A stretch of 64,000 nt of DNA from VRUE01 sp036265675 (GCA_036265675.1 DATAOP010000062.1:51323-115322); one strand, 5' to 3'; positions 16,621 through 24,331 are shown, counted from the first letter of the stretch. Numbers and translations are program-made. Notes: a model not told the origin generated them from the sequence alone.

Positions 16621-17244
16621 TCAGCCGCCGGCCTCCTGCGCGTGCCTGTTGCCCGGAAAGGCCGACGCCACCAGGCGGTGGAAGTCGGGCACTTCCGCGG
16701 CGAAGTCCCGCGGCCTGCCCCTGAGCAGGGCACCGTTCACGGAGTGGCGGATCGAGCCGAGCATGAAGGCGGCCGTCAGCGAGGGCGGGGCGCTCCCGGC
16801 CTCGTCGCGTTCGCTCCGCTCCTCGTCCAGGGTCCGCTCGAGGCGCGCGATCATCTCGGCCCGCTTGCGAAGGGCCCGCCCGCCGGCGACGTGGACCTCG
16901 AGGAAGAGCCCCCGCGCCAGCGCCGGCCGCTCGCCGATGAACGCAGCGGTGCGGCGCAGCCCCTCGAGCAGGCCGTCGGTCCAGCCATCCCCGCCGACGA
17001 CGATCTCCATAAGTTCCATGTGGCGGCGCTCGATCTCCCTTTCGTAGGCATCGGCAAAGCACTCGACCTTGCTCGGGAAATGGGCGTAGAAGTCGCGACG
17101 GCTGCCCCCGTAGCGGTCGATCAGGTGCTGAACGGAGACGTTGCGATAGCCCCTCTCGCCGCATGCTTCCAGCATTGCCTCCATGATCTGGGCTGCGCGG
17201 GGCCCACCGCTCCCGCGGCGTCTGGTTGTACCCCTGCCAGGCAC
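16621..17244 (-). CDS. TetR-family regulator 1
   Basis: 207 residues. The N-terminal HTH is IMEAMLEACGERGYRNVSVQHLIDRYGGSRRDFYAHFPSKVECFADAYE, the usual TetR pattern. The C-terminal ligand domain is family-variable. The GTG start at 17244 has TATGTT eight bases upstream on the minus strand, a leaderless-type promoter, and that box lies inside an inverted repeat shared with the divergent TetR gene. It is the only one of four neighbouring TetR genes on this strand. Confidence 0.9.
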   Translation of the reverse strand: MPGRGTTRRRGSGGPRAAQIMEAMLEACGERGYRNVSVQHLIDRYGGSRRDFYAHFPSKVECFADAYEREIERRHMELMEIVVGGDGWTDGLLEGLRRTAAFIGERPALARGLFLEVHVAGGRALRKRAEMIARLERTLDEERSERDEAGSAPPSLTAAFMLGSIRHSVNGALLRGRPRDFAAEVPDFHRLVASAFPGNRHAQEAGG

Positions 17245-17250
17245 AGCCGG

Positions 17251-17287
17251 GAAACATATCTTTCCTGTTGAGATACTGCACTGTTTC
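17251..17287. promoter_or_regulatory. Nested inverted repeat between divergent TetR genes
   Basis: GAAACA (17251-17256) pairs with TGTTTC (17282-17287), and inside it TATCT (17257-17261) with AGATA (17271-17275). The left arm covers the -10 box of the minus-strand TetR gene (TATGTT, 17253-17258). It is AT-rich against the local GC background. A TetR operator controlling both genes is the likely role. Confidence 0.6.
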
Positions 17288-17308
17288 TATCTGGGGACAT
17301 CGCTCGGC

Positions 17309-17314
17309 TATCCT
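17309..17314 (+). promoter_or_regulatory. -10 box of a probable leaderless promoter
   Basis: TATCCT, then six bases, then the ATG at 17321 of the second TetR gene. The spacing implies a leaderless transcript. Confidence 0.55.
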
Positions 17315-17320
17315 CGGCTC

Positions 17321-17998
17321 ATGGTCTCGCTGCCCGACTACCTCACCCAGGGACCGGTCGGCAGGGAGGAGGTGTCGCGCGATGTGATCGACTCTCAGCA
17401 TCGCGACCACATCCTTGACGTCGCGACCGAGGTCTTCGCCAAGCGTGGCTACCCCGCGACGACGGTCGACCACATCGTCTCCGCCGCGCGGATCGGCGTC
17501 GGCCGCTTCTACTCGCTCTTCGACGGCAAGGAGGACTGCTTCCTCCAGGCCTACGAGCGCAACCTGGCGACCGGGCGTGCCCGGGTCGCCGAAAGCATCC
17601 CCGAGGAGGCGGATTGGCCGGAGCTCGCCTGCGCGACGCTGCAGAGCGTCCTCGGCATGATCGCCGCAGAACCGCTTGCCGCCCGGCTTCTCCTCGCCGA
17701 GGCCCAGACCGCGGGCGGCGCTGCGCTGCGTCGCTACGAGGAGACGATCGATCAGCTGGTGCCGGTCCTGCGCGCCGGGCGCGAGGTGAGCCCGATGGCC
17801 GACGAGCTGCCGCAGACGCTCGAGGTCGCCGTGCTCGGCGGCCTGCTCTGGTTCCTCCAGCAACGGGTCGTGCTCGGCGAGCTCGACGGCCTCGAGGATC
17901 GGCTCCCCGAGGTGGCCGACATCGTCCTCGCGCCGTACCTCGGCAAGAAGGAGACCAAGCGCGTGCTGAAGTCGGTGAGCCGAGTGGCTGCCGCTTGA
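17321..17998 (+). CDS. TetR-family regulator 2
   Basis: 225 residues. The HTH reads HILDVATEVFAKRGYPATTVDHIVSAARIGVGRFYSLFDGKEDCFLQAYERN. The C-terminus YLGKKETKRVLKSV resembles the C-termini of the next two TetR proteins (YLGHDAAREEL, YLGREEAVKEA), which suggests that the three plus-strand copies arose by duplication. The ATG at 17321 is preferred over the longer open frame because of the TATCCT box six bases upstream. Followed after 16 bases by the third TetR gene. Confidence 0.9.
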   Translation: MVSLPDYLTQGPVGREEVSRDVIDSQHRDHILDVATEVFAKRGYPATTVDHIVSAARIGVGRFYSLFDGKEDCFLQAYERNLATGRARVAESIPEEADWPELACATLQSVLGMIAAEPLAARLLLAEAQTAGGAALRRYEETIDQLVPVLRAGREVSPMADELPQTLEVAVLGGLLWFLQQRVVLGELDGLEDRLPEVADIVLAPYLGKKETKRVLKSVSRVAAA

Positions 17999-18014
17999 CC
18001 TTCTGAGGCTCGCT

Positions 18015-18695
18015 GTGGAGACTCTGGGCGGAAGGAGCTTGACCTTGCTCTCGAGCCCGACACCCGATTCGCGGGCGAGGATCCGCAGCGCCGTCATGAA
18101 TCTCGTCGTCGAGCGGGGCTTCGACGGCACCACCGAGGAGATGGTGATCGAGCGCGCCGGGGTGGAGCGGGAGGATTTCGAGCGCGAGTTCGGCGACCTC
18201 AGGCAATCCTGCATGGCGATCTACCGAGAGAACATCGAGGACTTCAACCAGGCGGTGTTCGGAGCGGCGGAAGGGGGGGACCCCTGGCGCGATCGGCTCC
18301 GGTCCGCTGCCTACGCGGCCGCCCGTTACATAGACGCGCGCCCGGTCCAGACCCGCTTCGACATGATCCAGATGCTCGGGGTCGGCGACATGGCGCAGGC
18401 GTATCGCGATCGGTACCTCGGCGAAATCGTGAACCTGATCGACGAAGGCAGGGAGGAACTGCCGGACCCCGACTCGATGTCCCGCGACGTCGCGACCGGC
18501 GTCTTCGGGTCGATCTACCAGTTCCTCCTCAGGGAACTGGAGGGGCGCCGCGAACCGGTCACCGCGGAGAGCTTCGTGCCGCAGCTGATGTACATCGCCG
18601 TCCGGCCCTACCTCGGCCACGATGCGGCGCGCGAAGAGCTGGAGGTCGAGGCCCCGCCGGCCACCGAGTCGCAGGAGACCGGCCCGCAGCGATGA
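18015..18695 (+). CDS. TetR-family regulator 3, divergent HTH
   Basis: 226 residues. The HTH is recognisable but weak: ARIRSAVMNLVVERGFDGTTEEMVIERAGVEREDFEREFGDLRQSCMAIYREN. The usual FYxxFxxKEE motif reads FEREFGDLRQS, so DNA contacts may differ. C-terminal YIAVRPYLGHDAAREELEV parallels its neighbours. A GTG start with TGAGG seven bases upstream supports the position. It lies in an apparent three-gene TetR operon. Confidence 0.82.
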   Translation: METLGGRSLTLLSSPTPDSRARIRSAVMNLVVERGFDGTTEEMVIERAGVEREDFEREFGDLRQSCMAIYRENIEDFNQAVFGAAEGGDPWRDRLRSAAYAAARYIDARPVQTRFDMIQMLGVGDMAQAYRDRYLGEIVNLIDEGREELPDPDSMSRDVATGVFGSIYQFLLRELEGRREPVTAESFVPQLMYIAVRPYLGHDAAREELEVEAPPATESQETGPQR

Positions 18696-18705
18696 CCGCG
18701 TCGAC

Positions 18706-18711
18706 TATTTT
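18706..18711 (+). promoter_or_regulatory. -10 box of a probable leaderless promoter
   Basis: TATTTT, six bases, then the GTG at 18718 of the fourth TetR gene. It suggests that this gene also has its own promoter inside the cluster. Confidence 0.5.
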
Positions 18712-18717
18712 GGCCGC

Positions 18718-19398
18718 GTGAACGCAGGGAAAGGGAACGATCCAGAGGGCGGGCCGCTCGGCCGCCTTCCATCGGGCCGGCATGGGCTCTCTCGCGAGTT
18801 CGTGGTCCGAAACCAGCGCGACCGGCTCACGGCCGGGATGATCCGGGCGGTCGCCGAGAACGGCTATCACGAGGCGACGATCAGCCAGATCACCGAGGCG
18901 GCCGGCGTCTCGCGGCGGACCTTCTACACCTACTTCAACTCGAAGGAAGAGTGCTTCTTCGACACCTACGAGATCATCGCCGAGGGCCTGCGGGAGCTCG
19001 CGAGGGATGCGGCCTCGAAGGAGTCCGATTGGCCGGCGCAGGCGCGGGTCAGGGTCGCGACGACGCTCCAGTTCTTCGCATCCAACCCGGACCTGGCGAG
19101 GTTCTGCCTGATCGTTCCCGCCCGGGCCGGCGACAAGATCGCCGCCCGCTTCCAGCAGGCGGTGAAGGAAGTCTATGACGAACTCGCCGCCGGAATGCCG
19201 GCGAAGGTGGCGGATCGCGCTCCCTCGCCAGCGGTGCAGCAGTCGATGATCGGCGGTATGGCGGCGCTGGTGATGGAAAGGGTGGAAGCCGGCGAGGGGG
19301 AGAGGCTGACCGCGCTCCTCCCCGACCTGCTCGAGATCTTCTTCACGCCCTACCTCGGCCGCGAGGAGGCGGTCAAGGAGGCGCGAAAGGGCTCCTGA
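18718..19398 (+). CDS. TetR-family regulator 4
   Basis: 226 residues from the GTG at 18718, chosen for the TATTTT box six bases upstream. The HTH is canonical: LTAGMIRAVAENGYHEATISQITEAAGVSRRTFYTYFNSKEECFFDTYEII. The C-terminus DLLEIFFTPYLGREEAVKEA resembles the two preceding proteins. Ligand and targets are unknown; the flavin monooxygenase downstream of the XRE gene is a plausible local target. Confidence 0.9.
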   Translation: MNAGKGNDPEGGPLGRLPSGRHGLSREFVVRNQRDRLTAGMIRAVAENGYHEATISQITEAAGVSRRTFYTYFNSKEECFFDTYEIIAEGLRELARDAASKESDWPAQARVRVATTLQFFASNPDLARFCLIVPARAGDKIAARFQQAVKEVYDELAAGMPAKVADRAPSPAVQQSMIGGMAALVMERVEAGEGERLTALLPDLLEIFFTPYLGREEAVKEARKGS

Positions 19399-19409
19399 CG
19401 GCGCCGCCG

Positions 19410-20219
19410 ATGGCCACCGCCGATTCCCAGTCTCGCTTCGGGCCCTTGCTCCGCCAATGGCGCGAACGGCGTCGCCTGACCCAGATGGAGCTCGCCCTCG
19501 ACGCCGGGGTCTCGACCCGGCACCTGAGCTTCATCGAAAACGGCCGCTCGCAGCCGAGCACCGAGATGGTGCTGTTGCTCGCCGAGCGGCTCGGGGTGCC
19601 GATCCGCGGCCGCAACGAGCTGCTGCTCGCCGCCGGCTACGCGCCGGTCTTCCCCGAGCGCCCCTTCGGCGACCCGGAGCTCTCCGAGGTGCGCGAGGCG
19701 CTCGACCTGATCCTCTCCGAGCAGGAACCGTCGCCGGCGGTCGTCGTCGATCGCCACTGGAACATCGTCGCCGCCAACCTTGCGATGGCGGCGCTGGCGG
19801 CGGAGGTCGACCCGGCGCTGCTCGAGCCGCCGATGAACGCGATGCGGATCGGGCTCCATCCGCAGGGCTTCATGCGGCAGATCCTCAACCCCGGCGACGT
19901 GCAGGCCCACTTCATCGGCCGGCTCGAACGCCAGGTGGCGCTCGGCGGCGACGCCGGGCTGGTCGCGCTGCTGGAGGAGGTGTCCTCCTACCCGCGCCAC
20001 GAGCAGGAGCACGACCCGACCTCGATCCCCGCCGGCGGCGAGGTGCTGACGCCGATGTGGCGAATGCGGTCGCCGGACGGCGACGAGCTGCGGCTGTTCG
20101 CCTCGGTCGCGACATTCGGGACGGCGGTCGAGGTGACGACCTCCGAGCTCTCGATCGAGCTCACCTTCCCCGCCGACGCCGCCACCGCCGAGGCCCTGCG
20201 GCGACTACCTCGGAGGTAA
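19410..20219 (+). CDS. XRE-family regulator with MmyB-like C-terminal domain
   Basis: 269 residues. Residues 8-70 are an XRE helix-turn-helix (LLRQWRERRRLTQMELALDAGVSTRHLSFIENGRSQPS). The rest (PAVVVDRHWNIVAANLAMAAL ... MRSPDGDELRLFASVATFGTAVEVTTSELSIELTFPADAATAEALRRL) matches the PAS-like MmyB ligand-binding domain of actinobacterial regulators, which may bind a fatty acid or similar small molecule. It starts 11 bases after TetR 4 and ends 37 bases before the monooxygenase, so it probably shares a transcript with both. Confidence 0.88.
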   Translation: MATADSQSRFGPLLRQWRERRRLTQMELALDAGVSTRHLSFIENGRSQPSTEMVLLLAERLGVPIRGRNELLLAAGYAPVFPERPFGDPELSEVREALDLILSEQEPSPAVVVDRHWNIVAANLAMAALAAEVDPALLEPPMNAMRIGLHPQGFMRQILNPGDVQAHFIGRLERQVALGGDAGLVALLEEVSSYPRHEQEHDPTSIPAGGEVLTPMWRMRSPDGDELRLFASVATFGTAVEVTTSELSIELTFPADAATAEALRRLPRR

Positions 20220-20256
20220 TCGACAGGCCGCTCCTGTGCTGGCAGGGTGGCGGGCG

Positions 20257-21579
20257 ATGGACGGGAACTCCGAGCGGTTCGACGTCGTGGTGGTCGGGGC
20301 GCGCTGCGCCGGCTCGCCGCTGGCGACGATGCTCGCCCGCCGCGGCCTCCGCGTCTGCCTGCTCGACCGCTCGACCTTTCCCAGCGACTCCCTCTCGACC
20401 CACCTGATCCAGCCCTGCGGGGTGGAGGTGCTGGAGCGGCTCGGCCTGCTCGACCGTCTGCTCGCCGCCGGCGCAGCGACGGTCGGTCGCTTATCCCTCG
20501 TCAGCGACGGCGTCCGGATCGAGGCCGCGACCGATGCCGAGACGTTCGCGGCGCCGAGCCTCTGCCTGCGCCGGATCCGCCTCGACCACCTGCTGGTCGA
20601 GGCGGCCGCGGCAGCCGGCGTCGAGGTCCACACCGGCAGCGGCGTCACCGAGCTGCTCCAGGAGGGCGGGCGGATCGCCGGCGTGAGGACCAGGCAGAGG
20701 GCCTTCCGGGCGCCGCTCGTGGTCGGCGCCGACGGCCGCGCCTCGACCGTCGCGAACCTGGCCGGCGCCGCGGAGTACCGCGCCGAGCCGCCGGGTCGCC
20801 TCTTCTCCTGGGGCTACTTCGAAGGGGTGGCGGAAGACGAAGGCCGCCTGCGGCTGGGGAAGATCGGCGAGCTCGCCTACCTCTCCTGCCCGACCGACTC
20901 CGGCCTGTTCCTCGCCGGGGTCTGTCCCTTGATGGCGGCAAGGGACGCTTACCTCGCCGACCGCGAGGGCGGGTTCGCGGCCGGGATCGCGGGCTGGCCG
21001 GAGCTTGCCGGGCTGCTGGCGGGGGCACGGCGCATCGGGCCGATTCGCGTTCTCGCCGACTGGCACGGCTTCATGCGCGAGGCGGCGGGACCCGGCTGGG
21101 TCCTGCTCGGCGACGCCGGCCACTTCAAGGACCCGACGCCGGCGCAGGGGATATCCGACGCCCTCCGCCAGGCCGAGCGGCTGGCCGGGGTGATCGCCGA
21201 GGCGACCGGGGGAGACGTCGCCGAGCTCGACGGCGCCCTGCGCTCGTGGTGGCGCTGGCGCGACGATGACGCGCACGAGATGTATGGGTTCGCGAGCGAC
21301 ATCGGCTCTGACGACTCGGGCCTGCTGAGCCACGAGCTGCTCGCACGGCTGGCGGCGGAGAGCGACGGTGGGGAGCAGCTCCTGCGGGTGCTCAACCACG
21401 AACTCCTCCCGTCGCAGCTGTTCAGTCTCAGGCGCGTCGGCGGCGCGGTCGCCGGAATCGTCCGCGAGCGGCCCCGCCGGGCCCCCGCCGTCGCCGCCGA
21501 GCTGGCTTTCGAGCTGCGCAAGGAAGCCCGCCGCGCCTGGCAGCACCACCGCCGGCCCGCCGCGGCGTCGCTCTCTTAG
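20257..21579 (+). CDS. FAD-dependent monooxygenase (PHBH/geranylgeranyl-reductase type)
   Basis: About 440 residues. The Rossmann motif is DVVVVGARCAGSPLATMLARRG; the second FAD motif is WVLLGDAGHFKDPTPAQGISDALRQAERLAGVI, the GD motif of group A flavin monooxygenases and of geranylgeranyl reductase relatives. The middle VVGADGRASTVANLAGA is the NAD(P)H/FAD DG motif. The substrate is unknown, perhaps an aromatic or lipid. ATG 20257 is preferred; GTG 20236 would add seven residues. It follows regulator genes of the TetR and XRE types, which suggests inducible expression. Confidence 0.88.
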   Translation: MDGNSERFDVVVVGARCAGSPLATMLARRGLRVCLLDRSTFPSDSLSTHLIQPCGVEVLERLGLLDRLLAAGAATVGRLSLVSDGVRIEAATDAETFAAPSLCLRRIRLDHLLVEAAAAAGVEVHTGSGVTELLQEGGRIAGVRTRQRAFRAPLVVGADGRASTVANLAGAAEYRAEPPGRLFSWGYFEGVAEDEGRLRLGKIGELAYLSCPTDSGLFLAGVCPLMAARDAYLADREGGFAAGIAGWPELAGLLAGARRIGPIRVLADWHGFMREAAGPGWVLLGDAGHFKDPTPAQGISDALRQAERLAGVIAEATGGDVAELDGALRSWWRWRDDDAHEMYGFASDIGSDDSGLLSHELLARLAAESDGGEQLLRVLNHELLPSQLFSLRRVGGAVAGIVRERPRRAPAVAAELAFELRKEARRAWQHHRRPAAASLS

Positions 21580-21728
21580 CGCAATTGCGATCGCCTCCGC
21601 AGCCGCCTTCTTCTTCGTCCGCGACCAGGCCACCGAGCGCGCCGGGCGGACCGCGATCTCGCACACGCAGGAGATCGCTCGCGCGGTCAGCGTCCCGGGC
21701 TAGCGGCCGGGCAGGGCGGAGGCGTGGC
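21580..21728 (+). other. Intergenic stretch with a startless open frame
   Basis: One frame stays open over roughly 21590-21703 and would encode AIASAAAFFFVRDQATERAG to a TAG, but it has no ATG, GTG or TTG at a sensible place. It could be a gene remnant or chance. No regulatory signal is seen until the TATGCT box at 21729. Confidence 0.25.
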
Positions 21729-21734
21729 TATGCT
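21729..21734 (+). promoter_or_regulatory. -10 box of a probable leaderless promoter
   Basis: TATGCT, six bases, then TTG at 21741. It favours the TTG rather than the GTG two codons later as the start of the acetyltransferase. Confidence 0.5.
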
Positions 21735-21740
21735 CGCCGC

Positions 21741-22169
21741 TTGAGCGTGCCCGACGTGATCGTCCGCAGTGCCGAGGCGGCCGACCTGCCGCGGGTGCTG
21801 ACCCTCTGGGAGGAGTCCCGGAGCGGCCACGCGAGCACGGCGGATCGGGTCGAGGACCTGGAGCGGCTGGTTGCCGACTGCCCGGGCGCGCTCCTCGTCG
21901 CCGAGCGGGGTGGTGAAATCGTCGGCGCCCTGATCGCCGCCTGGGATGGCTGGAGGGGAAACATGTACAGGCTCGCGACCCGCGACGACTGTCGTCGCCA
22001 GGGGATCGGGACCGAGCTGACCCGGGCCGGCGAGGCGTACCTGCGGAGCCGCGGCGCCCGCCGCGTCACCGCCCTCGTAGCCTTCGACGACGAGGTCGCC
22101 GGCGGTTTCTGGGAGGCGGCCGGATACCCCGTGGACGAGGCGATCGGCCGGCGCGTTCGCAACCTCTAG
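21741..22169 (+). CDS. GNAT-family N-acetyltransferase
   Basis: 142 residues. VIVRSAEAADLPRVLTLWEE is the first strand and helix of GNAT proteins. The acetyl-CoA binding motif is NMYRLATRDDCRRQGIGTELTRAGEAYLRSRGARRVTALV, where RRQGIGTEL is the Q/R-x-x-G-x-G/A pyrophosphate loop, and GFWEAAGYPVDEAI is the common C-terminal Tyr region. The acceptor is unknown. The start is TTG 21741 (promoter spacing) or GTG 21747. Confidence 0.88.
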   Translation: MSVPDVIVRSAEAADLPRVLTLWEESRSGHASTADRVEDLERLVADCPGALLVAERGGEIVGALIAAWDGWRGNMYRLATRDDCRRQGIGTELTRAGEAYLRSRGARRVTALVAFDDEVAGGFWEAAGYPVDEAIGRRVRNL

Positions 22170-22176
22170 AAATAAT

Positions 22177-22216
22177 GGAAGTGCGCCGATGGCTCGTTTA
22201 GGGTGAGCGCACTTCC
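22177..22216 (+). promoter_or_regulatory. Perfect 10-bp inverted repeat around the -10 of the tandem Usp gene
   Basis: GGAAGTGCGC (22177-22186) and GCGCACTTCC (22207-22216) are exact reverse complements separated by 20 bases. A TAGGGT box (22199-22204) sits in the spacer. The repeat ends three bases before the AGGGAG ribosome binding site. It is either an operator straddling the promoter or a hairpin at the 5' end of the mRNA. Confidence 0.6.
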
Positions 22217-22230
22217 ACAGGGAGATCAAG

Positions 22231-23022
22231 ACGTCCACCCAGTTCAAAAGCATCCTCTGCGGGGTCGAAGGCAACCCCCACAGCACCGAGGCTGCCCGCC
22301 AGGCGGTCGCGCTTTCGACGCCGGAGACCAGGCTCCGCTTCATCGCCGTCTACACCAGCTTCGAACCGGGGCCCGACCACACCAAGGAGAGGCTGCAGGA
22401 AGCCCTCGACGAGGCGGTCGCGATCGCCGAGGAGGCCGGGATTCCGGCCGAGGCCGAAATGCAGGAGGGGCGCTACGCCTCGAAGGTCCTGCTCGCCGAG
22501 GCCGAGAACCACGACCTGCTGGTGATCGGGGGGACCCATGGTCGCTCGCGGGTTGCGGGCATGCTGCTCGGGAGCACCGCCGGCGAGGCGGCGCACGCCA
22601 CGCACCACCCACTGCTGATCGCCCGCGAGCAGCCAGGAAGGAACGGACAGGCCCGCAGGGTCCTGGTCGCCAGCGACGGCTCGGAGTGCTCCTGGCCGCC
22701 GGCCCGGCTCGCCGGGCGCCTCGGCGCCGGGGGCGACACGACGATCGAGCTGATCCACGTCGACGACGGCAAGCACCCCGGCGCCGACGAGGTCATCGCC
22801 GAGCAGGCCGCCGAGATTGCCGCTGCGATCGGCAGCGAGCCGGAGCTCCTCAGGGCGGAGGGACACGCCACCGAGCGGATCGTCGAGGCCGCCAAGGAGC
22901 GCGAGGTCTCCCTGATCGTCTGCGGCCGGCGCGGGCTGACCGGGCTGAAGTCGCTCGGCAGCGTCAGCGAGCGGCTCGCCCACCAGGCCGGCTGCTCGGT
23001 GCTGCTGGTCCCCGGAAGCTGA
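22231..23022 (+). CDS. Tandem universal stress protein, apparently with an ACG start
   Basis: 263 residues holding two complete Usp domains. Domain 1 starts TSTQFKSILCGVEGNPHSTEAARQAV and ends with VIGGTHGRSRVAGMLLGSTAGEAAHATHHPLLIA; domain 2 starts ARRVLVASDGS and ends with VCGRRGLTGLKSLGSVSERLAHQAGCSVLLVPG. Both have the ATP-binding glycine pattern. The frame has an upstream stop at 22204 and no ATG, GTG or TTG before domain 1; the first ATG (22459) would remove most of that domain. ACG at 22231 stands six bases after AGGGAG, exactly where ATG is expected, so it is the likely start. A rare ATC at 22225 is the alternative. Confidence 0.8.
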   Translation, partial: TSTQFKSILCGVEGNPHSTEAARQAVALSTPETRLRFIAVYTSFEPGPDHTKERLQEALDEAVAIAEEAGIPAEAEMQEGRYASKVLLAEAENHDLLVIGGTHGRSRVAGMLLGSTAGEAAHATHHPLLIAREQPGRNGQARRVLVASDGSECSWPPARLAGRLGAGGDTTIELIHVDDGKHPGADEVIAEQAAEIAAAIGSEPELLRAEGHATERIVEAAKEREVSLIVCGRRGLTGLKSLGSVSERLAHQAGCSVLLVPGS

Positions 23023-23308
23023 CCTCTCGAGAACGGAAAAGGGCCCCATGCGGGGCCCTTTGGTTCCGAAGGACGTACCACCAAGCTGATCAAGAAATCG
23101 CTGGCTCGTCGGTCCTCAAGCTTGAAACTCTTCGTCGCGGTCGGCGACTGTAGATAAAGAAACACGCCGTCCGCCGAGAAGTTTCACCACTTGCATCGGC
23201 ACTTGCAGACCGACTCTCAATCCCCAAAACACGGTGCGTCCTGATTCAGAAAAACGTTGATTTGCCGGAGGTTCGGCCCCGGCCACTCACTGCTAGATTC
23301 AGATCCCC
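23023..23308. other. Intergenic region before tRNA-Val
   Basis: Apart from the terminator at 23038-23061, I see no gene in this 286-base gap. Composition drops in GC toward the tRNA (for example AAAAACGTTGATTTG near 23250). A short direct repeat CACTTGCA occurs twice near 23190-23210. No convincing -35/-10 pair for the tRNA was found. Confidence 0.4.
23038..23061 (+). terminator. Hairpin terminator after the tandem Usp gene
   Basis: AAAGGGCCCC and GGGGCCCTTT form a perfect ten-base-pair stem with loop ATGC, 16 bases after the Usp stop codon. The A/T ends of the stem supply a short U tract, as in bidirectional intrinsic terminators. Confidence 0.85.
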
Positions 23309-23381
23309 GGGCGCATAGCTCAGTTGGGAGAGCGCCAGCTCGACAAGCTGGAGGTCACTGGTTCGAGCCCAGTTGCGCCCA
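23309..23381 (+). tRNA. tRNA-Val (GAC) with C33
   Basis: A 73-base cloverleaf. GGGCGCA pairs with TGCGCCC and the discriminator is A. The anticodon stem CCAGC/GCTGG encloses loop TCGACAA (23340-23346), giving anticodon GAC at 23342-23344. Position 33 is C instead of the nearly invariant U. The T arm is ACTGG-TTCGAGC-CCAGT. No CCA is encoded. The fold is otherwise complete, so a functional tRNA is likely. Confidence 0.88.
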
Positions 23382-23387
23382 TTTCGC

Positions 23388-23816
23388 TCAGGCGGTGGCG
23401 GGGAGTTTCACCTGAGTCAGCCGGAAGTTGTTCCCGGAGGGATCGCGGAATGCGGAGTCGATCCCGTAGGGCCGCTCTTCCGGGGTTTCGACGAACTCGA
23501 CCCCTCGGGCCTTGAGCTCCTGGTAGGAGCCCTCGCAGTCCTCGGTGGTCAGGAACACGGTGCCGGCGAACCCCTTCGCCATCAGCTCCCGCACCTGCTG
23601 CTGGGTCTCCTCGTCCATCACCGGCGCGCCCGGGATCGCCATCAGGACGATCGTCACGTCCTCCTGTTCCCGGGGCGAGACGGTGAGCCAGCGGAAGTCG
23701 CCCATCTCCGGCAGGGTCACATCGGATCTGACCTCCATCCCGAGCTTCTCGGTGTAGAAGGCGAGCGCCTCGTCCTGGTCATGGACCCAGAGCTGGGCGT
23801 TTGAAATGCGGATCAT
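23388..23816 (-). CDS. VOC-superfamily (glyoxalase-like) protein
   Basis: 142 residues. MIRISNAQLWVHDQDEALAFYTEKLGMEVRSDV is the first VOC half (here Gln in place of the usual first His ligand). GYSYQELKARGVEFVETPEERPYGIDSAFRDPSGNNFRL-like residues near the end form the typical second half. With the metal ligand changed, it may be a binding protein rather than an enzyme. It lies 12 bases downstream of the AraC gene and is almost certainly in one transcript with it. Confidence 0.85.
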   Translation of the reverse strand: MIRISNAQLWVHDQDEALAFYTEKLGMEVRSDVTLPEMGDFRWLTVSPREQEDVTIVLMAIPGAPVMDEETQQQVRELMAKGFAGTVFLTTEDCEGSYQELKARGVEFVETPEERPYGIDSAFRDPSGNNFRLTQVKLPATA

Positions 23817-23828
23817 CTTCGGTCCTCC

Positions 23829-24293
23829 TCAGCGTCGATTGAACTGTTCCTCGGCGATGCTAGGTCGGGGCGGAGGCCCTGTCTTCTCCAAACGTGCGGT
23901 CTTCGGCGGGGCGTAGAGGCGCATGAAGCAGGCCGGGACCCGGGCCTGCAGGGTGGCCGGTGGGTGGGCGTCGCGGTAGGCCGTCGGGGTACGGCCGAAG
24001 GTCCGCTTGAAGCTGGTCGTGAACGAGCCGACGCTCTGGAGGCCGACCGAGAAGCAGATGTCGGCGACCGAGCGATCCGTGGTGCGCAGGAGATCGGCCG
24101 CGCGCTCGAGCCGGCGCCGGAGCAGGTAGGAGTGCGGCGGCTCGCCGAACGTGCGCCGAAACTCGCGGCTGAAGTGGGCCCTGGAGAGGCCCGCGGCGCC
24201 CGCCATGTCGTCGACGTCGAGGGGCTCGGAATAGCGCGCGTCGGCGAGGTCCTTGGCGCGCAGCAGGTGCCGGGCGGGCGGTACGAACGCCAT
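23829..24293 (-). CDS. AraC-family regulator, DNA-binding domain only
   Basis: 154 residues. The double HTH spans about residues 10-110: LDVDDMAGAAGLSRAHFSREFRRTFGEPPHSYLLRRRLERAADLL, then VADICFSVGLQSVGSFTTSFKRTFGRTPTAYRD, the canonical AraC C-terminal signature. There is no N-terminal sensing domain; the C-terminal tail is Pro/Arg-rich. The ATG at 24293 has TAGACT six bases upstream (24300-24305, minus strand). AraC-VOC pairs like this are common and the regulator probably controls its partner. Confidence 0.9.
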   Translation of the reverse strand: MAFVPPARHLLRAKDLADARYSEPLDVDDMAGAAGLSRAHFSREFRRTFGEPPHSYLLRRRLERAADLLRTTDRSVADICFSVGLQSVGSFTTSFKRTFGRTPTAYRDAHPPATLQARVPACFMRLYAPPKTARLEKTGPPPRPSIAEEQFNRR

Positions 24294-24299
24294 CACCAG

Positions 24300-24305
24300 A
24301 GTCTA
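24300..24305 (-). promoter_or_regulatory. -10 box of a probable leaderless promoter
   Basis: TAGACT on the minus strand, six bases before the ATG at 24293 of the AraC gene. Confidence 0.5.
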
Positions 24306-24331
24306 GGACCAGGCTCTAAGCTCGCCGGCCT

